In this document: positions 35,099 through 46,409 of the stretch, one piece after another
How positions within the stretch are numbered: the stretch's first letter is position 1
Layout: every line of letters begins with the position of its first letter
From: Larix kaempferi
Lineage: Eukaryota > Streptophyta > Pinopsida > Pinales > Pinaceae
Direction of reading: 5' to 3'
Assembly: GCA_027924585.1 (NCBI GenBank)
Contig: BSBM01000076.1
Location: forward strand, 2,308,501-2,372,500
Length of the DNA stretch: 64,000 nucleotides
The notes under the pieces: model-generated
The model's input: the letters and a program-made list of their open reading frames with translations, nothing else
Told to the model about the DNA's origin: nothing
Databases searched by the model: none
Position numbers and translations under genes: made by a program

Positions 35099-36767
35099 TA
35101 GCATGTGAATTCTAAGTATGTAGATCTGAAAATAATTGCAAGACAAGTATGGATCTACAACTGAAAAACTTAGAAAGTAGCAAAAAGGGAAAGAGAAGAA
35201 TGTTGTTTTAAAAATGAAGCTTATGGATGAACCCTTCAAGCCCAAGCTTGATCTTTGTGAAGCCTTGGAAAATCCCTGAAATACAATATTAGTTTGTGTT
35301 GAAGAGGAGAGAAGAGACAAGCTAGTTCCAAGCCCTCTTCAAGCTTGTGATTTGCAAAAACCTTGAATCAAACCCTTGCATACAAATGAGCAAAATCTAG
35401 TGTGCTTGGTAAAGAAAAATTTGGAGAGCCTTAATACAAGCTAGTATAGTTGGCTACTTTTAGGCTTTCAAAACAATACACAAATAAACAAGTTACAACC
35501 GAAATGCTTATTCTATGAATCAATCAAGCTAGATCTACAATCATACATAAACACAAGAAGAATAGACTAGAGCAATATCACCTCATATGCTTGCATGCAT
35601 CCAAAAAAAGTACACCAATGGACCTCCAAAGCCTTTCACTTGCATTAAAAAATATATCACTAGTACAATGAGCAGAGGTTTCTTGCATCCATAGGAATAA
35701 TGGAGCAATAGACCTTGCTTAAATAACAAAACCTCAAAGGCAATTCGAAAAGGTGAGGGAGAGCAAAGCTAGGGCTTTGAGATGCCATGTGGTAGCTCCA
35801 AATCCCATAAATGGAGGATGGATTGGAGTTGCATTGAATGGAGGAGTGGCCAAAAGCGTGACACATATGCCAAAACGCCTATCTCAAGGAAGGAAAGCGT
35901 GAGCCTTAAGAGAGGCCAACTCATGGTTTAATATTTAATATATGATCTCCTCCAAATTTGGTTGGTAAATTACTTAATTGCATATGCCATGTCACTCAAA
36001 CCATCCTATCCAACCAATTCGTACATGGGAGAGAGTGAACCCATCACGTGGATGCATGGCCCACGCTTTCTCAAACTAATTCGTATTATCCAAAATTGGT
36101 ATTAAAGCATGTGCTTTAATCCTCAAACATGATCGTACACCTTATTAAAGCATATAGCCACCTTTCCCATGATTTTTTTTATCATTTTTTTGTCTTTTTC
36201 GCTTTTGGCACTTAGTGCAATTTCTCAATTTTTAGCATTTAAATGCCAAAATGATGCCTCCTTAGCGAAAAATGCTCTCGGGGATACCGTAGCTTCCCCA
36301 AAAAAGGAGAAAGTGGGCACTGGGGTAAAGAGGACGCTCTAAGCGTCAAAACAAGCTTCCCCACACCAAAATCCGCCTCCAGATGACACTTTTATTACAT
36401 TTTGAATTTTTTCAATTAAACCATGAAAAAATGGTCTAATTTACGAAAAAATTTATTTTTGTCGGAACGACTTCAAACTCCTAGGGGACCTAGTGCATGT
36501 CCATACGACTTATTCGGGATGGCTAGCATGTTATAAAAATACATTGCAGTAGGTTTTAATAACCCCTCAAAATTCGTCATCATAAAAACACTCCAGCTTT
36601 GGAGGTGTGAGTGAAAAACTCAGGGATTATACGTCACTTTTCAGTAGTGCATAATCCTTAAGGAAAAAAACACTCTAGTGTATTTCCCTGATAAGAACTG
36701 TTGAGGCAGGCCAAACCTTTCAAAAAAAACTTATGCTAGACCAACTTATTACAAAATCCCTGCAGGG

Positions 36768-36875
36768 TCTGGACATGCAATTTACTACAAATGGCAAAAA
36801 ATTGCCTGATGAACACTGAGCTCTGGACATGCAATTTATTACAAAGGGCAAAAAATTGCTTGATGAACACTGACC
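36768..36875 (+). repeat. 54-bp tandem repeat, two copies
   Basis: Unit begins TCTGGACATGCAATTTA and ends near GATGAACACTGA. Second copy at 36822, few mismatches. Confidence 0.8.
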
Positions 36876-37106
36876 TCTGGAAAGTGAACAAAAAATTTGT
36901 TCAAGTCTTCTGTGGTTGACAAGTTGTCCACCATGGTGCAACTTCAGTGGACAACACAGCCCAAGATCCACAATGATACATAGAAGAGATACTGTATATT
37001 CAAAGTGCAAAAGAATCCATCAAGACAAGAGAAGTATATCCACAAAGAAGTATTCTATTCCAATCTTCAAGAGCTCCATAGGTCATTACAATTAGGGGGG
37101 TCTCCT

Positions 37107-37290
37107 CCTTATATAGGATAATAAAGACCAAAACCCTAGATCTCAAAACCAATCTTTGAAATGAGTGGTTGAGATTAAGAGATCTCAAAATCTAATCAAT
37201 GGCTAAGATGAGCCAATACATAATATCACATGGATCACTCAAAAGAGCGATGACGTCATAGCTAAAAGTGGCTAAGTGAGGGTGACGTCA
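37107..37290 (-). promoter_or_regulatory. LTR promoter of element C (3' LTR copy)
   Basis: On the minus strand two TGACGTCA palindromes (37283-37290, 37251-37258; 32 bp start to start) lie upstream of CCTATATAAGG (37107-37117), with 133 bp between the nearer palindrome and the TATA box. TGACG/ACGT-core palindromes are classical plant bZIP (TGA-factor) sites. The same layout with identical spacing is kept in the 5' LTR. Confidence 0.65.
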
Positions 37291-39733
37291 TCCTCCAAAA
37301 AGGGCTAAAATACATGGGCCCACCAAATATGACAGACATGACTCAAGAAGCTTATGGTGGGGCTAGGAGGCATCAATCCTTGCTAGCTCATCCCCATGGC
37401 ACACTGATATATAAAATAAAGGACCATGACATCTCCACATAACACAAATGATCAAATCTTGTCCTCAAAATCTGTCAGAGACATGCAGTAAAAGGCCTCC
37501 TGTGGCCACTGTGGACCCCACTGATTGATGCCAACTGACTGGAAGATGGGGGGGTTCACCCTGGAAGACCTCTATGAAGACCAAATGCCAAAAACTTGCC
37601 TCAATTGCCCAAATGGAATTCCTCAGTGACCCTTTTATTCCATTTTTAATCCTCTTGAAAAACCTTGAAACTGCTCAAACTGCCACCCAGGGTGCCTGCA
37701 CTATCAAACTGAGGGCATTGGGGTGTCTGGAAGGGGGGTATAATGGTAAAATCAAGTGGCTGGACCACCCCCTTCAGACACAGTGCCCTAGGCAACGACT
37801 GGCCTCCAAGCCTATGCTGGACAGGGTTGGTGAGCATGCCCAAAACTGGTCATCAGGTGGATAACTGCATCTATCATCATCAGAATTGCCCGAAACTGAA
37901 AGATAAGTTTCTCAATGGATCCAGAAGACCCAAATCTACTGAAATGTGTACTCATACACCATGGGTTGACTTGAGGGGTCAACAATAGTGTCCACCATTT
38001 CCGGACAGTGTAAAATATGATGATCTGGAAATAATAATAAAACTGCCGAACTGCATCAACCATCATTTGAAGCATATGTCCACCATATGGAGTCATCAAC
38101 AAGAGTATGTGGGACCATCAATCATCATCCATAAGCATACATGGCCCACATCATCACAGATCCCAAGAATGACCATGGTCAAACTATGTTTGACTAGGTC
38201 AATATATAACCAAGAACAAGATTATGACAAAGACTAAGACATTTTCCTTTAGATCATATTCACAGCTTAACTTAAAGTATAAACATCAGTCCATGGCAGT
38301 TTTATACATGTATACAATTAGTGTTATTTATATTTTACTTGCACAAAAGCTTCAATGACAGACTCACCCATTGGACATGGTCTAACTGCTAGCTAAGGGT
38401 GAAGGCTAAGACAAGGTTGGGCAAAGGGGATGACTTGACCAAACTCAACTAGGTGACACTTTGGACGAGGAGAGGGGGAGCTACACTCTGTGCTGGAGAA
38501 AATGACAAAGGGAAGGGTTGTGCCTCACAAATGGATAAGTTGTTTAGAGAGTGTTTATTCAACTTAGGCATCATGTATACATCAAGCTGATCCAGGTTCA
38601 TTAGGATCATTCATTCAATTTCCATGGCCTTTTTTGCCTATATGACCCCTCTGGGATTTCACATGTGCTAAGAAGCACAACTAATCGCAGCTTGCATCCG
38701 GGGCATATTCACATATACAAGTTCAACAATAATAGATAGAACTTTTGAGTAACATTTGCTTATTGGACCTTTTTATACTCTTCGAGGAGTAGTTTAGCAG
38801 TTCATTGCTCTTGCCTGTTACTCACGTGTGTTTAAAAACACATTCTAGAGTTTACAGTTTCCATGGGCGTATATATAAAGATTTCCAATATAGGTAGTAC
38901 ATGAGCTTTCAGTTTTAGCCAACAACATCTCAAGTGACTAGGGGGAGTTCTGCATAGTGCCAAACATCGGGACAACTGACCAAAACGATTTAGGCGTACA
39001 ATCCAACTCACCAAAGGCGAGTTTTGTCACCAACTCAGAGCCAAGACAAAAAACAAACATGGATGCGGTCCAACACAGAGGTAGAAATGGGGAAGTCCTC
39101 AATATCAAGAAGTCAAGAAGGCAAGTCAAAGGTGAAATCCAAGTAAGGAAGGTCATGGATGGATGGAGTCAAATGAATGTGGTGCCTAAGCTAGCAGACA
39201 AGAATGTCAAGGAAGACCATATCTATGCTCACAAGAGGGTAATGAAACTGGTGAGTATTGTCAGAAAACCTAAGTGTGCAAGTAATACATCCAATTTATA
39301 TTTATAACATCATCTGGGATATTTCATTTTATTTTAAATAGCACTGGCATGTCCTGAATCATATACCAAGTCAATGCTATGAAGATGGCTAAAACAACAA
39401 GATAATAATCCAAAGCCAATAATCAGAAGTCCATAAGTCATATCATATCATAATAATCATCAATAAACATCTGAAACGCTGCTGCAATATAATCACTGGG
39501 CACTGAACTAAAACTGTATGGAACAAAGGGTCACATCGATCACCAAATCTAAGCTCTGAAGGCTCAGCCTTGGCATAAGGTCTATCAAAAATCTGGTACA
39601 ATACACTGCTATGATCCATGAGTGATCACAAATACCAAGCTCATCATAGCCAATCTCTGTAAAATCCAAGCTCTGAAAAGTGTAGATATCTGCTCAGCAA
39701 GAATAGTAGCCCAAATACTATGGTATGATAACA

Positions 39734-40874
39734 TCTGGCTCCAGCTGGGACCAATGTTATCGGAACTGGATCGATCATCGAACCGGCGAAGCCCAAAATG
39801 TGAACCGGACCGGAAACCGGAAAAAAACGGGGAAAAAAACTGGTTGACTAAAAAATACATAAAATATTCATATTTTGTAAAAAACATATATATTCATGTG
39901 CATACATATGAATCCAAACCATTAATACACAAATATGCAAACTTTCTCATATATATAGCAAGTATGGGTGCAAATAACCAAAACAACACCCAGTGCAATA
40001 CATCTCTGAGGTTCTGAACCAAAGTACATCAACAAAGAGGCTCGAAATGGCAACCATAGTACTAATGAATAACAATAAAGTAATCATAGAAGCATAGAAA
40101 ACTTTTTTTTTGTGTTTAAAAAAAATAAAAATCAGTTTCATGGGTCCACTATACGGATCGGCCGGTTCGGGCCAGTTTTGACTGGTTCCGGCCGGTTCAG
40201 TACCCGGTTCAGTACCTGGTTCAGACAAAAATCCGGTTCAACCGGTTTTTGTCCCTGACCGGACCGGTTACCTCTGTAAACTGGTCAGACCGACTGGTTT
40301 TTCCGGTTCCGGTCCGGTTCCGATAACACTGGCTGGGACAAGTGCTCTAAGGGAGAGAGCGCTTGAGAACCTCAGAATCTCTGGTCTAGATCTGCTCTGC
40401 ATCAATCTTCAATCCAACACCTCATCATCCTTGCTTTCAGTTTTGATTTTGCACCTGTATCTGCACTCATAGCCACTAGAATACCACCTGAAGCATGTAT
40501 GGGAAAAATATAAAATAAAACTGAAAATGAAATCTACTCTAAAACAAAAATTAAAATGCGTAAATGAAATTCTAATCTAACATATAAATTTTATTCATTT
40601 TTACTGTGCAGGAGGACAAGAAAGCTTTTCAAGCAGGCATACTCAACTCAACGAACACAGGTGAATCAACAAAAACTCAAAAGGTCTAACTACTCTTCAA
40701 TGCACGCAGGAGGTGAGACAAGCTTAGGATGGAGCAAGGCTCAACTCAATCAACAACTCGGCAAGAAAAGAAAAATGGCAATACTCAACACTCAGAGAAA
40801 GAAAAGCACACAAATCCTACTGCTCAGGCGAGTTTATTCGAAGACCTACCTACTCTAACCAGGCAACACAAATG
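39734..40874 (-). other. 3' non-coding region of element C
   Basis: Adjoins the 3' LTR with TCTGGCTCCAGC (minus strand GGAGCCAGA before the LTR). Carries the hAT element and then AT-rich sequence that resembles 6600-6900 of element B in reverse. A short open frame at 40661-40858 has no recognised domain. Confidence 0.6.
39752..40331. mobile_element. hAT-type non-autonomous element 2
   Basis: 580 bp. Left end CAATGTTATCGGAAC, right end GTTCCGATAACACTG (one mismatch), with a perfect 8-bp target duplication GCTGGGAC (39744-39751, 40332-40339). Same family as the element at 17875: dense AACCGG/CCGGTT subterminal motifs and a shared middle around ACATAAAATATTCATATTTTG-like AT-rich sequence. No coding capacity. 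Confidence 0.9.
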
Positions 40875-42613
40875 CTAGGTAAAATCATAAATCCAGTGCA
40901 ACCATTCATCGAAAAGGTTAATGATTCTTTTTCGATTTTTGTTAATAAAACAAGTCAGGATTGGTTTAAAGATTAAGGAATTTGATAGCACAATCTTCCT
41001 GGTTTGTTCAAAAATTGCAAAAGGGCTTGAATGGTGCAAAATGAAATGATGCCAAGGAGAAGACTTACTGATGCAAACATCCTCCATCAAAGAATCAACA
41101 GGATCATAAAAATTATGCAAGCTAAACTTCGAGATGGATGGAGGAAAAATATGTGATGAAAAATTTGACTTCTCTTGACTTGTACTACTTTCTTTATTCA
41201 CCTCTCTTATATATTCAATTTGTTTCTCCCTGGGACTGATGATTAAATAAAAACCGAATGGAGACAAATTAAGGCTTAAAAGATGAAAAATCAAAGTCAG
41301 ACCAACCTGATGCTCAAGAATGGAGAAAAGATGGAATTGATCTTTAAACACCTTTTCTAGCCACCAAGAATGATTGGTAACTTGACAACAAGCATTATGG
41401 TTACAAAGTGACTGAAAAGGGAAATGAAGTGCTTTTTCTCCAATCATGAGACCATGCTTATACTTCCTACTGAAAATTTCAAAAGCAAAACACTGATTAG
41501 ACCACCAACCCAAAGAAGATTGAAAAAGTTGGCAGGGAGGGTGGATTGAACATATGTACATTCTCCCAGATGGATATAAAAATTTGGCCTTGAATCTTGA
41601 CAGAAAGAAAGGCCTTTCAAAGTAACACTCTTTATTTTGGGAATGATTTTAAGCTTTTGATCAAGTCTAATATTTACAAATTGAGGACAAGATTCTAACT
41701 CTAAGAATTGGATAAACCTATCTTGCCTAAGGATGGAAAAAGGAAAATTAAAAGACTCACTATAAGAAGTAGAACAAAGATTAAAACATCTAGCGTGATT
41801 TACTAACTTATCCTCATCTTGAGATTGATCTTCTATTGATTCATCATTAAATTCATATGAGGATGAATGATCATTTTCATTTAATTGATCAGGAAGAAAA
41901 TTAACAAACTCGTTTAAAACATCCTGATTATTTACACAATGATCACGTGAAATCACTACTAAAGGATCTTGATTTATGTCCCTACTTTCTTCTTCTTCAA
42001 TAAGGTGATAAGGAATTGAATGATCATTAAAGATAGAATGACTAATGAGTTTCTCTGAGGGAGGAACTTCAATAGACTGACTGACTAAAAGCCCATCCTC
42101 CGAAATTCCCTCAGGATTGGGAATAGGGCAACCTAAAAAGAAATTTGAAAAATTATGATTTATACAATGATTAGGGATTTGACTTTCGATTGACTTAGAA
42201 GTGGAAGACTTATCTTCAAAAGAAATTGGGCAGGAGGGATCATCTCCGGATGCTGGCAATTCACTTGACATTTGATTATTAATTGATTCGACAATAGGAT
42301 CGGAAAGGGGAAGGTTTTGATCTTGTATTTGGATTGAAGAATACATATCATTGAATTCACTTCCCCATTCTTCTAAGAATTTATTTTCAAACATGTCATA
42401 TCCAAAAATGCTATTGGTCATTAAATTTAGGAACCAGAGCTCAGCTCTTCCTTTGAAAGATGAGGCCAATAGTTTCATACATACATCCTCATGGGTTATA
42501 GATAATTCGTTACAAATTTCCCTAAAGATTTCAAGGTGCCTGTTAGCAGAGATTTCATAACTTCCATCGAATTTAGGCAACCTTTCACGGGCTTGATGAG
42601 GAATATGATGAGG
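40875..42613 (-). pseudogene. gag: Gag-like gene of element C, main part with unknown C-terminal module
   Basis: The N-terminal half is a Ty3-type capsid: ERLPKFDGSYEISANRHLE, ITHEDVCMKLLASSFKGRAELWF, then GYDMFENKFLEEW. These line up with the capsid of element A. After this comes a long Ser/Asn/Glu/Asp-rich region with no zinc knuckle and no protease triplet. The C-terminal module changes frame between 41561 and 41444 and carries SWWLEKVFKDQFHLFSILE and PFGFYLIISPREKQIEYI; I do not recognise it. Only that one frameshift breaks it, so decay is light. The true N-terminus lies beyond the solo LTR at 45980-46060. The Met at 42676 belongs to the inserted LTR. Confidence 0.75.
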
Positions 42614-42618
42614 ATACC

Positions 42619-45600
42619 TGTTGCCAACGAAGTTGTACTTGGTTGGATTATCAAGCGAGCGGGCAGAGTTGAACATGGTACATGTTCGTTTTTGACGATT
42701 TGATATCCAGCTGGCCTTTTAAGGGGCCCCGGTTTTAACTTTTTTCCACATGTCCATGGCCCTGCGGGGTTTGTAATAAAACGTACTAGCATGGTGTTTT
42801 GTAAAAGACTTGGTTCCCTAGGACTTTTTCGCCAAGTCAGGTATTCCAAGGAGTTTTTTCACCTAGTTATTATGTCTTGCATTAGTGCATAACATAATTT
42901 TTGGGTTTTTCTCCTGCTCCTCCAAAGCTGGAATGCCTGGGGAGGCTGACGGGCCTTAGGGGGTTGTTAAAGTCTATGGGTTAATGTATATGAACATGCT
43001 AGGCATTATTTTTGAGTCATATGGACATGTGCTAAGTCCCCCTAGGTTGTTTTTTATTTTTTGGCGAAGTTTATTTTTTTCGTAAATCGGGCCATTTTTT
43101 AATGGTTCAATTAAAAAATTTGTAATTGGCCTAGATGTGGCGTTTGGAGGTCTTTTTTGCTTTAGGGGTGCTTGTTTTCCAACTCAGAGCACCCCCTGAA
43201 CCCCTAAACCCACTTTTTCTAATGTTTGGGTGATTATTTTTCCACAAAAATCCAAAAAAGCCAAAAAACCCCAAAAGGTCATAAAAAATAAAAAAAATTG
43301 GACAATGACTTGGAAAAATAAAAAAGGGATTTGGAAAGTTTTGATGACTAGATTGGGCCAGCACTGTTTATGGAACAATTTAGGCTGAAGGTAATGACTA
43401 GTGGGCAGCCAAATTAATGGGAATGTGTCCCCACTGAAACTTGGGCGCATTTCCTTCATGAGGGGCGCACTTCCTATTTTAATGCCCACGTTTTGGGGCT
43501 GTTGCAGCAGCATGTTTCGTGCTGATTGGGGCAGCTATGTAGGTGCTGATATGGGCAGCTAAGAAGGTGGAGTGTGCAGCCCTATCTCCTCCACCATCCA
43601 TGCCACCACTCCCCCTCTCATTTGGCAAGTGCGCCCCTCCTCTCCTCACTTGGTTTTTCTATAAATTATGTGCTCCTCTCCATTGTTCACTAGTGAGAAT
43701 TGGAGCAAGAGACATATCATTGTAATACTCATTCGGTTTTAAGTGTGAATAAAGAAGACTTTCGAGGTCAGCTTGTGGTGTTCTTGTTACATGTGGATGT
43801 ACTATCTTGTGTCTTTTTCCAAGATGACTTGCGTATAAACTTCATTCTTCAAGGGTTTGGTGTGCTCATCGAAAAGATTGTTACCAATCTATGAGATAAG
43901 TTGTTTCAGTTTGTTTATTGCAACAGCTTAGTGATGTGTGCTTGGTAAGAGATTATTTTTGCATTTTCCATTTGTTTATGCACATGCAGCAGTGGTTTCT
44001 TGTGAGTGTATATCTACACTTTAACTTGTGTTGGTGAGGTCTATGATATGCAGGTGTTTTCTTGAGTTGGCAAAAGGAGGATCTTGTTTGTTTTCCCCCT
44101 TTTCTAATCATTGTTTGCAGATATAATCCCTTTGAATATCACTAAACCATCTCCAAAAGCTTCGGATTTCAACGAAGGACTTGTTCCATCTCTCTCTCTC
44201 ACATTAAAAAAAAATCAAATCTTCTGGTTACTGGTTACTGATCGAAAAGTGGATTTGATTTATATACTGCTATTAAAATCTTAAGTAGATCAGATTCTGT
44301 TATCAAGAAGTTTTAATCTTTCATTTCATAAAGAGTTCATTGTTATTAGATCAAAGCTCCTTGTTTATCTAGCACTTTCTTTTCGAAAACTGGTTTAAAT
44401 TGTCAAAATTTTTCAAGTTTTTCTGAAGTAGTGTTAGATCTGATTTCAAAGTATTACCTGGCTATCCTAGAGCTTGAAATTTGCAGCCATTAAAAGCTAG
44501 CAAAGATCCCAAGTAGACAAGCCCCATGGCTTGTTTTGCTTGGTTACTTTCTGTCACTTTAACTTAGATTTTTCTGGGTTTTTAGGAGGTGTTCTAATGA
44601 CACTCTTAAAGTGTTTTTGGCATCTTATATTGACGTTTGCTTGCTGGTTTGCAGCAAAAGATGAACAGGTAAGAGGAGGTGCTGCCAAATTTTCAAAGAT
44701 CCAGGCAATCCGGAGGACCATTATTGATTTTTTGCAAACCAGATACCTTTTTCTCTCCAATTTTTGTAAGCCACTGAGTCAATTAAGACCGGGGCATTTC
44801 TATTGCATTGTAACTAAAGTATCAAACGAGAGCAAGTGGGCTAGTCAAGCGCCCACACCCCATCCCCCCAGGGGGGAAAACTGTGTCGACTCAAAATTTC
44901 GTGGTTTGCAATTTTTTAGTTTAGATTTCTTTTTCTGCACTTAATAAAATCAAACTAGGCTTAAAATCAACCTTGTGGGTCCGTTCCACTGGGGGACTAC
45001 AAGTTCACTCAAAACATAGTTTTATCATTTTTTTTTACAAACTCAAAACGCCCCCCTTGCTTTCCCGAAGTAGGGTTTCTGTACAAGGGCTTGCCCGAGT
45101 ATGTGCCTGAAAAGAGACTCCTAGGGTTTTTAAAAAAAAGATAAAATTTTGGTTCATAAAAATTTTCTAAAAAATATCAAGGTCTTCTCCTGTATGCTCT
45201 GTGGCCGACTTGCAGTTCAGTCTGATCCAGTTGGTACACATCAGAAAGGATGAGATGACTAGTAATAGGATCTAACACCGCCCCTAATAAAAAATCCTTT
45301 ATGTGAAAATCCGGCACATCGCGAGCATTTTGTTGTCGTGGGGAAATTTCTCAGAAGGCTTGGGAAAAGACTGAATAGTGACCTCTTGGAAACCGTTAGG
45401 CTTGCCCTCGTTGGTACAGCATCTAAACACCTCCTCAAGACTCCGATTCAGTCCAAGCCAGAGAGGGAAGCCACACATCAAAATTCCGGACATGTTCCCC
45501 CGTACCTTGGCGTATATTGGGAACCAACCAGCCATAATAAAAAGATCACCTTCACATTAATTTTAAAATAAACCAAGAACACTTGCACTCCATTTACTTT

Positions 45601-45979
45601 TCTGCTCATGCATTTATTTGACTCCATTACAAAGCACTGGTCCATATTAATGTTATTTCATGTTATTGACAAATGTTGCGAATGAAGATGATAATAGTGA
45701 ATGGGAGCAAATGATGTATTGATGAATGATTGTTTTGCTTTATATAAGTATATGCTGCTTTTATCCTGGTTATCAAAAAATATTTTTCTTAACTCCTAGA
45801 TTAGACACCTTAGTTTTTTATTTTTTAGGGTCCACCCCCCTTGGCTTCGCTAGGAAAGCCTAGACGGAGGAGTCGAGTCCCAAGTGACAGCACTTGACTC
45901 TGACTTGCCCCCAAGGCCACACCAGCAGCTTGAAGACTTCTGTTGTGTTTTTCCCCAGGTGTGAAACCAGGCGGCAACA
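42619..45979 (-). mobile_element. Solo family 2 LTR inserted in gag of element C
   Basis: Left TGTTGCCAACG, right GGCGGCAACA, 3361 bp, perfect target duplication ATACC (42614-42618, 45980-45984). Removing it with one duplication copy restores the gag frame exactly. Orientation is set by the LTR start (right side) matching 33456 and the CATTCCAGCTTTGGAGGAG block near the 3' end. The frames at 44531-44944 and 43184-43513 are chance frames in the LTR. Confidence 0.92.
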
Positions 45980-46060
45980 ATACCCAATACTTTTTGAGAA
46001 GTCAAAGACTTTTAAACGACCAAAAGTCCTAGGCTGCTCAGAAGCAACTATGGATGGCAA
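45980..46060 (-). pseudogene. gag: Gag of element C, N-terminal piece
   Basis: 27 codons from a Met, including RTFGRLKVFDFSKSIG, which aligns with RIFGR and PLDFSQIQG of element A. Frame is continuous with 42613 once the solo LTR is discounted. Upstream lies a (TA)n and AT-rich leader, so I take this Met as the start. Confidence 0.8.
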
Positions 46061-46387
46061 ACATTTTTATTTATTTATTTTATTTTTATATATATATATA
46101 TTTTTTAAAATATTCAAGAACCTAAATACAAAATGATTCACCCCATGGGTTCTAGATAATGACAAGATGGATCACCAGTGGAGTCGTTTATGTGAAGTCG
46201 CCAGGTAGATTTTAATTATTTTCTACCAAAAGATATGCCGTTAGGATAGCGGGGAGAAATGAGCAACAAATAGATGGCTATGTTTAGATTAAGGATTGAA
46301 ACAACAACCATCTAGATTATAAAACCGGATGCGATACGAGATGAATTATGCATGGATACTCGCAAACACCTAAGGTAAGCCTCTACC
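46061..46387 (-). other. Leader of element C
   Basis: Non-coding, with a TA repeat near 46087-46101 and blocks shared with the leader of element A (GTCGCCAGGT, AAACCGGATGCGAT, GGTAAGCCTCTACCTCC on the plus strand). Confidence 0.6.
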
Positions 46388-46405
46388 TCCCCGGTAGCGA
46401 CGCCA
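46388..46405 (-). promoter_or_regulatory. Primer-binding site of element C (tRNA-Asp type)
   Basis: Minus strand TGGCGTCGCTACCGGGGA, four bases from the 5' LTR end. Close to the tRNA-Asp site of Athila/Tat elements. Confidence 0.85.
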
Positions 46406-46409
46406 AATC

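Larger units (their letters stand above)
33456..36956 (+). mobile_element. Solo family 2 LTR, 3.5 kb
   Basis: TGTTGCCGGCGG to CAGTGGACAACA, flanked by TAGCC and CAGCC (one transition). Removing it rejoins the surrounding family 1 LTR exactly where related copies are continuous (compare 50900-50940). It carries small tandem repeats at 35018-35098 and 36768-36875. Confidence 0.88.
26778..39733 (-). mobile_element. 3' LTR of element C, carrying two solo family 2 LTRs
   Basis: LTR pieces are 26778-27547, 32746-33455 and 36962-39733, about 4.25 kb net. The joined pieces run colinear with the 5' LTR (for example CACAAGGCAAAAATCAAAG and CAAGATCCACAATGA continue directly in 47170-47870). The right end TGATAACA abuts GGAGCCAGA-type internal sequence, as in element B, so on the minus strand this is the 3' LTR. 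Confidence 0.9.

Noticed and set aside
42614-42676. Met at 42676 as the start of the element C gag
   Set aside because: These codons lie inside the solo family 2 LTR; the true N-terminus is at 45980-46060.
43184-44944. Open frames of about 110-137 codons
   Set aside because: Chance frames within a solo LTR; not conserved in sister LTRs.
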